Under the pieces are notes generated by a model, which had not been told where the DNA came from, did no database searches, and was given only the letters and a program-made list of their open reading frames with translations. Below are positions 1 to 7,805 of a DNA stretch of 64,000 bases, piece by piece (position 1 is the first letter of the stretch; every line of letters starts with the position of its first letter). A program made the translations under genes and the position numbers. The DNA comes from an uncultured bacterium (GTDB lineage: Bacteria > Cloacimonadota > Cloacimonadia > Cloacimonadales > Cloacimonadaceae): assembly GCA_937960795.1 (NCBI GenBank), contig CALGPA010000027.1, forward strand, positions 20,239-84,238, read 5' to 3'.

Positions 1-88
1 GATCCCCTTCACTCAGCGGAATGACTGCATGATTGAAGTACCAGCTGTTTGAGCGATCGTGATAGTCCTTACTGAAAAGCCGTGCCAT
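1..88 (-). CDS. partial gene cut by the left window edge, unknown function
   Basis: An ATG at 88 on the minus strand is preceded by AAGGA at a six-base spacing. It opens a frame that runs off the window edge without a stop, giving 29 residues that begin MARLFSKDYHDRSNSWY. It lies 78 bases downstream of the SGNH gene on the same strand. I do not recognise the family from so short a piece. The start looks real because of the ribosome binding site. Confidence 0.45.
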   Translation of the reverse strand, partial: MARLFSKDYHDRSNSWYFNHAVIPLSEGD

Positions 89-112
89 ATTTCGTCCTTA
101 ATTATAAATCTT

Positions 113-145
113 GTATTAGAGAGGAGAAGGCAGGATTTTTGTCAA
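113..145 (-). promoter_or_regulatory. possible promoter of the left-edge gene
   Basis: Minus-strand TTGACA at 145-140 lies in the AT-rich gap after the SGNH gene. The best -10 candidates (TCTAAT at 120-115, TAATAC at 118-113) are 19 to 21 bases away, longer than ideal. Only the -35 match is good. Confidence 0.25.
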
Positions 146-166
146 TAGATTTATCGCTTTATTTGT

Positions 167-1081
167 TTATGGCAGCAAGTGATCCGTTTGCAAATCTGCC
201 GCGATGAGCTCTGAGAGCAGCTGCGCGCCATGATGATTGAGGTGATCATAATCAAAAAACATCTCATTCGGCAAAGACATGCTGCTATGATCCAAAAACC
301 TGAAATGCTCATGCCTGTCTTTGATGATCTCATAATATGGGCGAGAGATCTGCGGCGGAACACTCAGTGTGTATTCCGGATGAAGCGGAGTATTTACGAC
401 CCAAAGGCGAATGTCGTGCGCTTGGCAATGACTGATGATCTTATCAAAAAAGTAAACGCGCAGCGCTGAGATCTCGCGAAGACCATTTCCATCGTAATAG
501 TGCCTTGAGACAGCTTTGTGCAAGGAGCGTATATCCCCGATGGCTGTGCCCCGGCGTCTGTCATATGCCCCGATGAAACTCGGGGATCCGTATAGCAGAG
601 CCACATCATTTAAGATGCCGATGGGCAGATAAGCGGGCATGAGTATATCTTTCAGATAATGATAGCGGATCGAGGCATCCATTTCTCTGAAAGCGGATTT
701 TGCCTGATAAAACTCTTTGTCCAAAAGCGGATGATAGCGCCTTTGCATCTCCCACTCTGTGTCATTAGGCGCTAGGAAATTGAAATAGCTGCAGGAGAGG
801 ATCAGTTCCTTCGGCGCGTGTGCCCGTGTGGCATGCACTAGCTTGTAATAGCTATATTCCAGCTCTTCTCCCACTTGTGCCCAATTTGCCGAATCCGGGA
901 TATAGTCCGGATCGATTCCCGCAACAGCATGTGAATCTCCCAAGATCAACACCTTGATGTTTTCATCAGATCTCAGATGAGTGGACAGCTTGGCCGTCTT
1001 TGCTTTTCTTATCTCCCGAGCCACAAAGCCCAAGGCTATCAGAAGCACAAGAATCAGGACTAATTTACTAAAAACCCGCAT
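167..1081 (-). CDS. membrane-anchored SGNH/GDSL-type protein, partner of the MBOAT acyltransferase
   Basis: The 304 residues start with an uncleaved-looking hydrophobic anchor (about 5-23) followed by basic residues, so the bulk should lie outside the cytoplasmic membrane. A GDSH motif at about 48-51 and a DYDH motif near 277-280 match the Ser and Asp/His blocks of SGNH hydrolases. The gene start overlaps the MBOAT gene by 14 bases. In alginate (AlgI with AlgX/AlgJ) and Dlt (DltB/DltD) systems an MBOAT protein passes acyl groups to an SGNH-fold partner that puts them on an envelope polymer, and the same job is inferred here. The acceptor is unknown. The overall length fits DltD- or AlgX-like partners better than free esterases. 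Confidence 0.7.
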   Translation of the reverse strand: MRVFSKLVLILVLLIALGFVAREIRKAKTAKLSTHLRSDENIKVLILGDSHAVAGIDPDYIPDSANWAQVGEELEYSYYKLVHATRAHAPKELILSCSYFNFLAPNDTEWEMQRRYHPLLDKEFYQAKSAFREMDASIRYHYLKDILMPAYLPIGILNDVALLYGSPSFIGAYDRRRGTAIGDIRSLHKAVSRHYYDGNGLREISALRVYFFDKIISHCQAHDIRLWVVNTPLHPEYTLSVPPQISRPYYEIIKDRHEHFRFLDHSSMSLPNEMFFDYDHLNHHGAQLLSELIAADLQTDHLLP

Positions 1082-2435
1082 AGATAAAGTCCGAGTGCAC
1101 AGCAGAATATAGGATCATGGTCAAGATCAATGTGTAGATAGTATATTCAAGTCGCCAACTGAGCTTAGCCAATAAAACAGAGCTCTTTTGAAGAGTGTCC
1201 TGCAGAAATATAAGCAGAATGAAGATCACCGGGATCAGGGTCAGCGCCTGAGGATCACCAAAGATTCGCAGAGCCAGAGCCAAGCCAAAGGCGCGAAAAC
1301 TGAGCCAGCCAAAGAACACAAAGAAAAGCGTCGTCGGCATCCCGATCCATTTCAGCAGTGAGTTTAACCGTTTTTTGGATCCGGCTGCGGCTTTGCGCTT
1401 GAGCTGAAGATATATCTGCAGCGCTGATAGCCCCAAGCCATGCCATATTCCCCATACAAGATATCGGCTGTCTGCCCCATGCCACAATCCACAGAGCGCC
1501 ATTGCAATTACCGGAACCCAGAAGATGTTCCATACTTTGCGCTTGCTCAGGCGTGACAGAGGGAAAAAGAGATAGTCCCGTATCCAATCGGAAAGTGAGA
1601 TATGCCATCTGCGCCAAAACTGACTGATATTGCCCGCCAGATATGGGCGATCGAAGTTTTCCATGATGCGTATCCCAAATAGTCTTGATGCCCCGATGGC
1701 GATATCGCTGTAGCCGGCAAAATCATAGTAGATCACAAAGGCATAGGCAAAAAGAGCGGCTAGAGCCTGCCAAGCTGAGTATGCCTCAGGGCTTTTCCAT
1801 ATTGGTGCCAGAAAGTATGCCAGCCAATCTGCAATCACGAGCTTCTTAAAAAGCCCGATGGCGATGCGCCTTGAGCCCTCATGCCAATCCTGCCGGATTG
1901 GCTTAGCAGCGGTTTCAAGCTGGGGCGCAAAGCGTTCATAGCGCTCAATAGGCCCAGCCAAATAGATGGTGAAGAAGCTGCTGTACAAGAGAAAATCATC
2001 AAATCTGCCGGGTGAGATCATCCCCCATTTGATATCGGTCAGATAGCTGATGTGTTTGAACGTGATATAGCTGATGCCCAGTGGCAAGAAAAGCCGATGC
2101 AGACTGAAGTTTGGCAGATTCTCCAAAAAAAGATAGAAGGCATCTGAGATCCCGCTGAGCATGCCCAGATATTTGAAAAAGACGAGCAATAAGAGGATTC
2201 CGAGCACCGCTGCTGTGTGCCATCCCGGCTTGTCTCGATGCCGATGGATGATGCCGCCAAAGATAAATGTATAGCCTGAAAGTCCGATGACAACCAGTGC
2301 GGACATGGGATCCAAAAGCCAGATAAAAAGCAGGCTTAAGGCGCTCAGGACTGACAATCTGAGGCGATTGTGCGGGATAGCCCAATACAGCGCCAAGCCG
2401 GCTATCAGGATCCCAAAATACTCAAGTGCTATCAT
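1068..2435 (-). CDS. MBOAT family membrane O-acyltransferase (AlgI/DltB-like)
   Basis: A polytopic membrane protein of 455 residues. The motifs NISQFWRRWHISLSDWIRDY and LCGLWHGA are hallmarks of the AlgI/DltB branch of MBOAT enzymes, and the His in the second is the conserved catalytic residue. These proteins carry acyl groups across the cytoplasmic membrane for O-acylation of envelope polysaccharides or teichoic acids. The gene sits between an acyl carrier protein gene (7 codons upstream, same reading frame) and the SGNH gene, which resembles the dlt arrangement without DltA. The ATG at 2435 has no visible Shine-Dalgarno site, so translation may depend on coupling to the carrier-protein gene. 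Confidence 0.85.
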   Translation of the reverse strand: MIALEYFGILIAGLALYWAIPHNRLRLSVLSALSLLFIWLLDPMSALVVIGLSGYTFIFGGIIHRHRDKPGWHTAAVLGILLLLVFFKYLGMLSGISDAFYLFLENLPNFSLHRLFLPLGISYITFKHISYLTDIKWGMISPGRFDDFLLYSSFFTIYLAGPIERYERFAPQLETAAKPIRQDWHEGSRRIAIGLFKKLVIADWLAYFLAPIWKSPEAYSAWQALAALFAYAFVIYYDFAGYSDIAIGASRLFGIRIMENFDRPYLAGNISQFWRRWHISLSDWIRDYLFFPLSRLSKRKVWNIFWVPVIAMALCGLWHGADSRYLVWGIWHGLGLSALQIYLQLKRKAAAGSKKRLNSLLKWIGMPTTLFFVFFGWLSFRAFGLALALRIFGDPQALTLIPVIFILLIFLQDTLQKSSVLLAKLSWRLEYTIYTLILTMILYSAVHSDFIYAGF

Positions 2436-2456
2436 CGTGGATTGGGGGCAATCGGT

Positions 2457-2687
2457 CTAGAATTGCTTGATGATATCCACCATTTGTCTGATGCTGTCAA
2501 AGGACTCCGCCGTGATCCGGGGTGCCGGGATCTTCTTGCCAAATTCCTCTTCGATATAGCTCTGTAACGAAACTAAGGAAAATGAATCTATCAGCCCACC
2601 TGAAATGAGCTTCGTATCGATATCGATTTCTTGATCCGGGTCATCCAGAAATTCTTCGCGGATAAAATCCAGCAGTTTGTCTTCCAT
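2457..2687 (-). CDS. acyl carrier protein
   Basis: A small acidic helical protein of 76 residues. The sequence GLIDSFSL matches the phosphopantetheine attachment site, with Ser in the D-S-F triplet where canonical carriers have D-S-L. An ATG exists at 2699, but the ATG at 2687 has GGAG at six bases and is the better start. It lies between the Kbl-type enzyme gene and the MBOAT gene, so it is probably a dedicated carrier for this cluster and not the housekeeping fatty-acid AcpP, which is normally beside fab genes. DltC-like use is also possible. The acyl or aminoacyl group carried cannot be read from sequence. Confidence 0.8.
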   Translation of the reverse strand: MEDKLLDFIREEFLDDPDQEIDIDTKLISGGLIDSFSLVSLQSYIEEEFGKKIPAPRITAESFDSIRQMVDIIKQF

Positions 2688-2701
2688 GTCTTTCTCCATT
2701 G

Positions 2702-3949
2702 TTAATTAGTATTGCTCGCCATCAGCTCTGCTTTGCTCTTGCCCAAGAGATCCATTTCTTTGCCGATCTTGATGAATTTTAAAAGAGCAAAATCGAGCTG
2801 TTCTTTGCTATGGGCAGAGGAAAGCTGAGTGCGGATGCGGGCTTGGTTTTTGGGCACCACCGGAAATGAAAAAGCCACCGCATGGATGCCTTCCTCAAAA
2901 AGGCGGGAAGCAAAGTTCTGCGCCAAAGCAGCGTCATAGAGCATTATCGGCACGATCGGTGAATCTCCGGGCACTACGATGAATCCAGCAGCTTCCAAGT
3001 GTTCTCGCCACCACTGAGTGTTTTGCATAAGATTGTGCCTGAGATCACTTTCCTGCTCGATCAGATCCAGAGCTTTGAGAGTGGCAAGCGTCATCATCGG
3101 AGCCAAGCTATTTGAGAAAAGATAAGGTCTGCCACGTTGTCTGAGCAGCTCCACCAAGTCTTTTCTGCCGGCTACGCAACCGCCGGAAGCTCCGCCCAGA
3201 GCCTTGCCAAAGGTGGTCGTGATCAGATCAATCTTGCCCAGCACGCCGCATAGTTCATGAGATCCACGACCGTTTTCGCCCAAAAAACCGGTAGCATGAG
3301 AATCATCTAAGAAGATCATGGCGTCATGCTTCTGAGCCAGATCAACGATATCCTGCAGCTTGGCGATGTCTCCGTCCATCGAGAAGACGCCGTCTGTGAT
3401 GATGATCTTGCCTTCTCGATCATTATATCTATGCAGCTTCTTCTTTAGATGAAGCATATCCGAGTGCTTGTAGGTGTCATGATCTGCCCGAGACAAGCTC
3501 ATGCCATCAATGATGGAGGCGTGCACCAAGCGGTCTGAGATCATGATGTCGCCTTCAGCCATGAGAGTCTCAAAGACCGCGGCATTGGCGTCGAAACAGG
3601 AGCCAAAGAGGATGCAGTCCTCCGTGCCCAAAAAGGTGCTCAGACGGCGCTCCAGCTCTTTGTGAGCATCTTGGGTTCCGCAGATAAAGCGCACGGAAGC
3701 CATGCCATATCCACGGCTATCAAGAGCATCGTGTGCAGCTTTGATGATCTGAGGGTGGGATGCCAGACCAAGATAGTTGTTTGAACACATATTGATCTTG
3801 CTCGCAGAGGCAGAGCCATCACTGCTTTTTATCAGGATCTCAGCGGATTGCAGTCCGGTGATCTCTGCTTCCGTCTTGCAAAGTCCCTGCGCGCGGATAT
3901 CGCTGAGGATATCCCTGTATCTCTTTTTTAGAGCATGTGAATATGCCAT
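2702..3949 (-). CDS. kbl: alpha-oxoamine synthase, glycine C-acetyltransferase (Kbl) type
   Basis: A PLP-dependent fold-type I enzyme of 415 residues. Very Kbl-like blocks are visible: CSNNYLGLASHP, GMASVRFICGTQD, the DGVFSMDGD loop, DDSHATGFLG, and TTFGKALGGASGG with the PLP lysine at about 246. Kbl condenses glycine with acetyl-CoA or cleaves 2-amino-3-ketobutyrate in threonine breakdown. The usual partner threonine dehydrogenase is not adjacent; the next gene is an acyl carrier protein. Serine palmitoyltransferase and AONS are sister enzymes that can use carrier-bound acyl groups, so an ACP-linked role is possible, although the residues look most like true Kbl. AGGGAG precedes the ATG at 3949. 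Confidence 0.85.
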   Translation of the reverse strand: MAYSHALKKRYRDILSDIRAQGLCKTEAEITGLQSAEILIKSSDGSASASKINMCSNNYLGLASHPQIIKAAHDALDSRGYGMASVRFICGTQDAHKELERRLSTFLGTEDCILFGSCFDANAAVFETLMAEGDIMISDRLVHASIIDGMSLSRADHDTYKHSDMLHLKKKLHRYNDREGKIIITDGVFSMDGDIAKLQDIVDLAQKHDAMIFLDDSHATGFLGENGRGSHELCGVLGKIDLITTTFGKALGGASGGCVAGRKDLVELLRQRGRPYLFSNSLAPMMTLATLKALDLIEQESDLRHNLMQNTQWWREHLEAAGFIVVPGDSPIVPIMLYDAALAQNFASRLFEEGIHAVAFSFPVVPKNQARIRTQLSSAHSKEQLDFALLKFIKIGKEMDLLGKSKAELMASNTN

Positions 3950-4005
3950 TGACTCTCCCTAATTACTGATCTTCAAGCAATGCTGCGGATATCTCGCCGA
4001 CGAAC

Positions 4006-5100
4006 TTAGAGCTTGCTGATCTTGCGATAGATGATTGACTTGCCTGCTTGCATGCGCAGAAGATAGATGCCGGAAGCTAGCGTTTGCCCGGAATCGTTTT
4101 TGCCATCCCAGACAAAGCTGTGGCGTCCTTTTGGCATCTGTGAAGCGGCAAGACTGCGTAGTTTCTGACCTTTGACGTTGAATACTTCAAGGCTCAGCAC
4201 CGAGGATCGTTTGATCTCACATTCAATATTTATCTGACTATCAAAAGGATTGGGGCTTGTCCACAAGGAGATCTCAGCAAGTTCGGGGCTGAGCTCTTCA
4301 TCAATGGAACTGCCTGTATCCACTTGCCAGACAGCTTCAAAGGAAATGCTGTCTGAAGAGACGATATTGCAACGAACAGTGTGTAGCCCTCCCCCCGAGA
4401 AGGAAGTCTCCAGCATGAAGCTCGTCTCCGCCTGGAGAACATCATCGACATACCAGTCAAAGCTCAATTGAGCTTCTTGTGTGTAAGCCTCCGCCACAAA
4501 GATCTGATATTGATCGGGCATAAGCTCCAGAACTTCATCCAGCGAGGGATAGAACTCTCCGATCTGCAGATCCAAGATCCTCAGGGAATATATGTCTACG
4601 GGAGTCAGCGGACGATCGTTTGCATCCGTGGGTGTAGCTCCGATTGCCAAGACATTTTCCAAGCCTTCTATGATGTCACCAAAGATGGCATAGCCGCCAT
4701 CAAGGTGCAAAGCCGGGGCGACAGTGATGTAGTATTGGCTTCCTGCACTATTTGGAGCGTTTGTTCTCGCCATAGCAAGCACTCCGGCATGATCATGGGA
4801 CAGATCGGGATGAAACTCGTCCTGGATGGTGTATCCGGGGCCTCCATATCCGGTGCCATATGGGCATCCGTCTTGGATCATGAAGCCGTCAATCACGCGA
4901 TGAAAGATCAAGCCGTCATAGTAGCCGGAATCCGCAAGATCTCGAAAGTTCAATGCCGTGATCGGCACCAATTCATCATACAACTCCGCCGTGAAAGTCC
5001 CCATGGAAGTGTGCCAGCGAGCAAAAAGACGTGCAGAACCTATGCTCGGAATGCACAGGCACATGATTATAAGAGGAATAAGTAGCTTCGTCTTCATCAT
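4006..5100 (-). CDS. secreted cyclophilin-type peptidyl-prolyl isomerase with T9SS-style sorting domain
   Basis: 364 residues. A signal peptide (about 1-23) is followed by a cyclophilin domain (about 25-180) with FHRVIDGFMIQDG, which contains the catalytic Arg, and SAGSQYYIT. A middle region of about 100 residues is probably Ig-like. The last 80 or so residues match the type A C-terminal sorting domain seen in T9SS cargo: SPNPFDSQ near the start, VFNVKGQKLRSL, WDGKNDSGQTLASGIYLLR, and a basic end. It should act outside the inner membrane on folding of exported proteins. Its start overlaps the trmFO stop (TAATG), with AGGAG upstream. A cyclophilin fused to such a domain is less common than protease cargo. 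Confidence 0.85.
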   Translation of the reverse strand: MMKTKLLIPLIIMCLCIPSIGSARLFARWHTSMGTFTAELYDELVPITALNFRDLADSGYYDGLIFHRVIDGFMIQDGCPYGTGYGGPGYTIQDEFHPDLSHDHAGVLAMARTNAPNSAGSQYYITVAPALHLDGGYAIFGDIIEGLENVLAIGATPTDANDRPLTPVDIYSLRILDLQIGEFYPSLDEVLELMPDQYQIFVAEAYTQEAQLSFDWYVDDVLQAETSFMLETSFSGGGLHTVRCNIVSSDSISFEAVWQVDTGSSIDEELSPELAEISLWTSPNPFDSQINIECEIKRSSVLSLEVFNVKGQKLRSLAASQMPKGRHSFVWDGKNDSGQTLASGIYLLRMQAGKSIIYRKISKL

Positions 5101-6467
5101 TATCTCTCCTTAGATTCTGTGGGATTTTCTGTGTCAAAATCATCCGCGATGGCTTCCCTATCGGGAAAGCGCTCGGCAAGAGCTTCCAAAGAGCGCTTGC
5201 TCAGCATCTGCCGCTTTAGCTTCTTATCCCGAGGGCAGTCATTGAGCGCCGGCAGCAGTCCAAAATTCGCATTGGCAGGTGTGAAGCGCTGCTTGCCCGG
5301 ATCTTGAATTAGCCGTCGCCAGAGTTGTCCCAGGATGCTCTCTTCGGGTAGTGAGCTATAGCCATTTGCGATAATCCCCGCGATCAGCATGCCACTGGCG
5401 ATGCATTCCACATAGCCTTCCACACCGCTCAATTGACCCGCAACCCACAGATCATCGCGCACTTTGAGGCTGAGATCGGGGTTTAGAATCACGGGAGAAT
5501 TCAGATAGGCATTGCGATGGATGGAGCCCAGACGTAGGAAGACGGCATTCTCCAAGCCCGGGATTTGTCTGAATATGCGCTTCTGCTCAGGATAGCGCAA
5601 CATCGTCTGACAGCCCACCAGATTGTATGCCGTCAAATCGCTGTTTTCCGCGCGCAGCTGCAGGACAGCAAAGGCTTTCTTACCCGTCGTGGGAAGCTCC
5701 AGCCCCATCGGACGCATCACGCCATGGCGCAGGGTGTCCTTCCCGCGACGTGCCAGCTCCTCGATCGGCATGCAGTTTTCATAGAAATTGAACTTATCGC
5801 CTTTGAAGAACTCGTTCTCAAACTCATGGGATTCATGTTTCTCGCCCTGAAGAAGCGCTTCCACGAAGGCGTAGTACTGATCTCTTTCGAAGGCGCAGTT
5901 TAGATAATCCGCGTCCCCTTTGTCATATCGTGCTTTGGCGTAGACCAGATCACGATCGATGGAATCCGCATCCACGATGGGAGCGATGGCATCAAAGAAG
6001 AAGAGGTGCTCCTCGCCCAGAAGCTCTTTGAGATGGCGCATCATGGGCTCAGAACATAGCGGGCCTGTCGCCAAGATCACCTTCCCTGAAGGGATCTGAG
6101 AGACTTCCTCTCGTATCACCCGAATCCGGGGATGAGCTTCGATCAGCTCCGTCACTTTGCGAGCAAAAAGCTGCCGATCTACAGCCAGGGCATGTCCTGC
6201 TGGGACTCTGCATTCATGCGCGACGTCCAAAAGCTTGGCGCCGAGGAACTTCATCTCTTTTTTAAGCAAGCCGGCACCGGTGTCTAACCGAGTGGATTTT
6301 AGGCTGTTGCTGCAGACCAATTCTGCCAGATCGCCGCTGTTGTGTGCCTCGGTCTGTTTCTTGGGGCGCATCTCCCAAAGTTCGACCTCAAAGCCCCTGT
6401 CAGAAAGTTGCAGGGCTGCCTCACATCCGGCAAGACCTCCGCCAATAATGGTTATCTTTTCTTTCAC
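5100..6467 (-). CDS. trmFO: methylenetetrahydrofolate--tRNA-(uracil-5-)-methyltransferase TrmFO
   Basis: The FAD/folate-dependent enzyme that makes ribothymidine at tRNA position 54. The N-terminus has the Rossmann motif TIIGGGLAGCEAALQL, followed by family blocks such as ELVCSNSLKS, LATGPL, RPMGLELP, LQLRAEN and GVEGYVECIASG. I chose the GTG at 6467, which overlaps the GNAT stop as GTGA and places the FAD motif at residue 6. The frame stays open upstream, but that part matches nothing in the family. The resulting 455 residues are near the usual length. The site upstream of the GTG is weak (GCGGGAA), so translational coupling is likely. Confidence 0.92.
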   Translation of the reverse strand: MKEKITIIGGGLAGCEAALQLSDRGFEVELWEMRPKKQTEAHNSGDLAELVCSNSLKSTRLDTGAGLLKKEMKFLGAKLLDVAHECRVPAGHALAVDRQLFARKVTELIEAHPRIRVIREEVSQIPSGKVILATGPLCSEPMMRHLKELLGEEHLFFFDAIAPIVDADSIDRDLVYAKARYDKGDADYLNCAFERDQYYAFVEALLQGEKHESHEFENEFFKGDKFNFYENCMPIEELARRGKDTLRHGVMRPMGLELPTTGKKAFAVLQLRAENSDLTAYNLVGCQTMLRYPEQKRIFRQIPGLENAVFLRLGSIHRNAYLNSPVILNPDLSLKVRDDLWVAGQLSGVEGYVECIASGMLIAGIIANGYSSLPEESILGQLWRRLIQDPGKQRFTPANANFGLLPALNDCPRDKKLKRQMLSKRSLEALAERFPDREAIADDFDTENPTESKER

Positions 6468-6883
6468 AATTCCCGCTTGATCATGGTGATATAGCCATCC
6501 AAATCTGCAAAACCCATGCTGGCATATAGGTGCCGGGCAGCAGGATTGTCGCGATGTACTTCCAGCTTTGCTTGATAGCCGGTTTCTTTGGCGATCAAAA
6601 GCGCATCTCGCAAAAGCGCGCGCCCGATCCCCCGGTTTTCCTGCTCCCGCCGCACTGCCATATGATGGATATAGAGCCGACGATAATCGTGATTTACCCA
6701 CAAAGCACCGAGGATTTGCCCATCTTCTTCTGCCGCGATGATGAGACCTGTGTGCTCCAAGGAATGCGAGATCGCCTCAAAGCTATCTGCGCGCTGAGGA
6801 TTGGTGATTCCCCTTTGGGACCACAGCTCTATGAGCCCGGCATAGAGCCTCTCATCGAGCTTTTTGTATCTGATGATCTGCAT
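6464..6883 (-). CDS. GNAT family N-acetyltransferase
   Basis: 139 residues from the ATG at 6883, one base after the stop of the DUF4340 gene. The acetyl-CoA loop appears as REQENRGIGRALLRDAL, preceded by the strand LYIHHMAVR and followed by VHRDNPAARHLYASMGF, which is the typical GNAT C-terminal half. A longer frame to 6976 overlaps the upstream gene and adds no recognisable sequence. The substrate cannot be deduced. It lies in a co-directional run and overlaps trmFO by four bases. Confidence 0.85.
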   Translation of the reverse strand: MQIIRYKKLDERLYAGLIELWSQRGITNPQRADSFEAISHSLEHTGLIIAAEEDGQILGALWVNHDYRRLYIHHMAVRREQENRGIGRALLRDALLIAKETGYQAKLEVHRDNPAARHLYASMGFADLDGYITMIKREL

Positions 6884-6884
6884 T

Positions 6885-7805
6885 TTAGTAGGATATCCTT
6901 TTAAACAAGTCTGGTGGACGCATGAACCGAAAGACGGAATTGAACTCCACCTGATATATGATCGAATAGTCATCATCTATCATCATCATATGCCGAGAAT
7001 TATCAAAGCGAGCAAAGCTGAGCTTCTGCACATTATCGTCCATGTCCGTGATCCACACTGTAGCCATCGGCTCGCTAAAGGCTTCCATGCTCTCTTCATC
7101 ATCTCCGGGCATGAAGATGTAGCTGCGGAAGTTTTGCAAAATGCTAATAATCTTGACCAAGGCGTGATTGCCAAAATCCACCATAAATTCGTTGTTCGCA
7201 TCGCGGTAATACCACTGCGTTCCCAGCCTGTATAACGTGTATTTGTTTGAAGGATAATCGACCTTGATCTCCTTGATCTCTTCTTCCCAATAGTGCACAA
7301 TGAGCGGAGATCGCCAGTTTATGATGCTCGGATGAAAGTTCTGCACCACCTTGCTGCGGATCTGATAGACATTGTCATCATCGGCAAAGCGGAAGTAATC
7401 CCAAGCGTTTCCGATGTTGCTAAAGAGCACATGCCGTTCTTGGCGAGCGCTTTGGACTTTCACGTGCAAGGCCTCGGAATCCTCCAATCTGTATCTTCGG
7501 ATGGCGTCCTCACCTGAGCTCATGGGCGTGATGGCATAATCCGCGCTCAACACCTCATCAAAGAAGCGAGAGATTCTCAAGCTGTCTGCTTCCCAGGTAA
7601 CGGGATCTTCAAAGAACCACGTATCTCCTTTCAGAAGGAGATCAATGCTGCCTTCATCGTCCCAGATGCGGATCTTCTCGGCGCTGTTTGCCAGATTTCC
7701 AAAGATCTTTCGGCTACGCTCTTGTGGGTTATTGAGCCTCAAGATGATATAAGCTATCAGCAATACTGCCAAAAAAGCCAGCAGGATGAGTCTAGATCTT
7801 TTCAT
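6885..7805 (-). CDS. DUF4340 domain protein linked to a Gld-type ABC system
   Basis: 306 residues with a single N-terminal membrane segment (about 5-24) and a long extracytoplasmic part rich in strands (for example WFFEDPVTWEADSLRI, DYFRFADDDNVYQI). This matches the DUF4340 family, which recurrently follows GldG-like genes in Bacteroidetes-type and other genomes. It overlaps the GldG-like gene by 14 bases, with GAGG ahead of its ATG. It is probably an accessory of the same ABC complex at the inner membrane. No catalytic residue is evident, and the biochemical role of the family is unknown to me. Confidence 0.75.
   Translation of the reverse strand: MKRSRLILLAFLAVLLIAYIILRLNNPQERSRKIFGNLANSAEKIRIWDDEGSIDLLLKGDTWFFEDPVTWEADSLRISRFFDEVLSADYAITPMSSGEDAIRRYRLEDSEALHVKVQSARQERHVLFSNIGNAWDYFRFADDDNVYQIRSKVVQNFHPSIINWRSPLIVHYWEEEIKEIKVDYPSNKYTLYRLGTQWYYRDANNEFMVDFGNHALVKIISILQNFRSYIFMPGDDEESMEAFSEPMATVWITDMDDNVQKLSFARFDNSRHMMMIDDDYSIIYQVEFNSVFRFMRPPDLFKRISY

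Noticed and set aside
4468..5085. 205-codon open frame on the plus strand
   Set aside because: It lies antisense within the cyclophilin gene, has no ribosome site and no recognisable protein features; the minus-strand protein is clearly real.
5100..6701. TrmFO with a 78-residue N-terminal extension
   Set aside because: The extra part is read through the GNAT gene in another frame and the FAD motif belongs at the N-terminus; the GTG at 6467 with GTGA overlap fits better.
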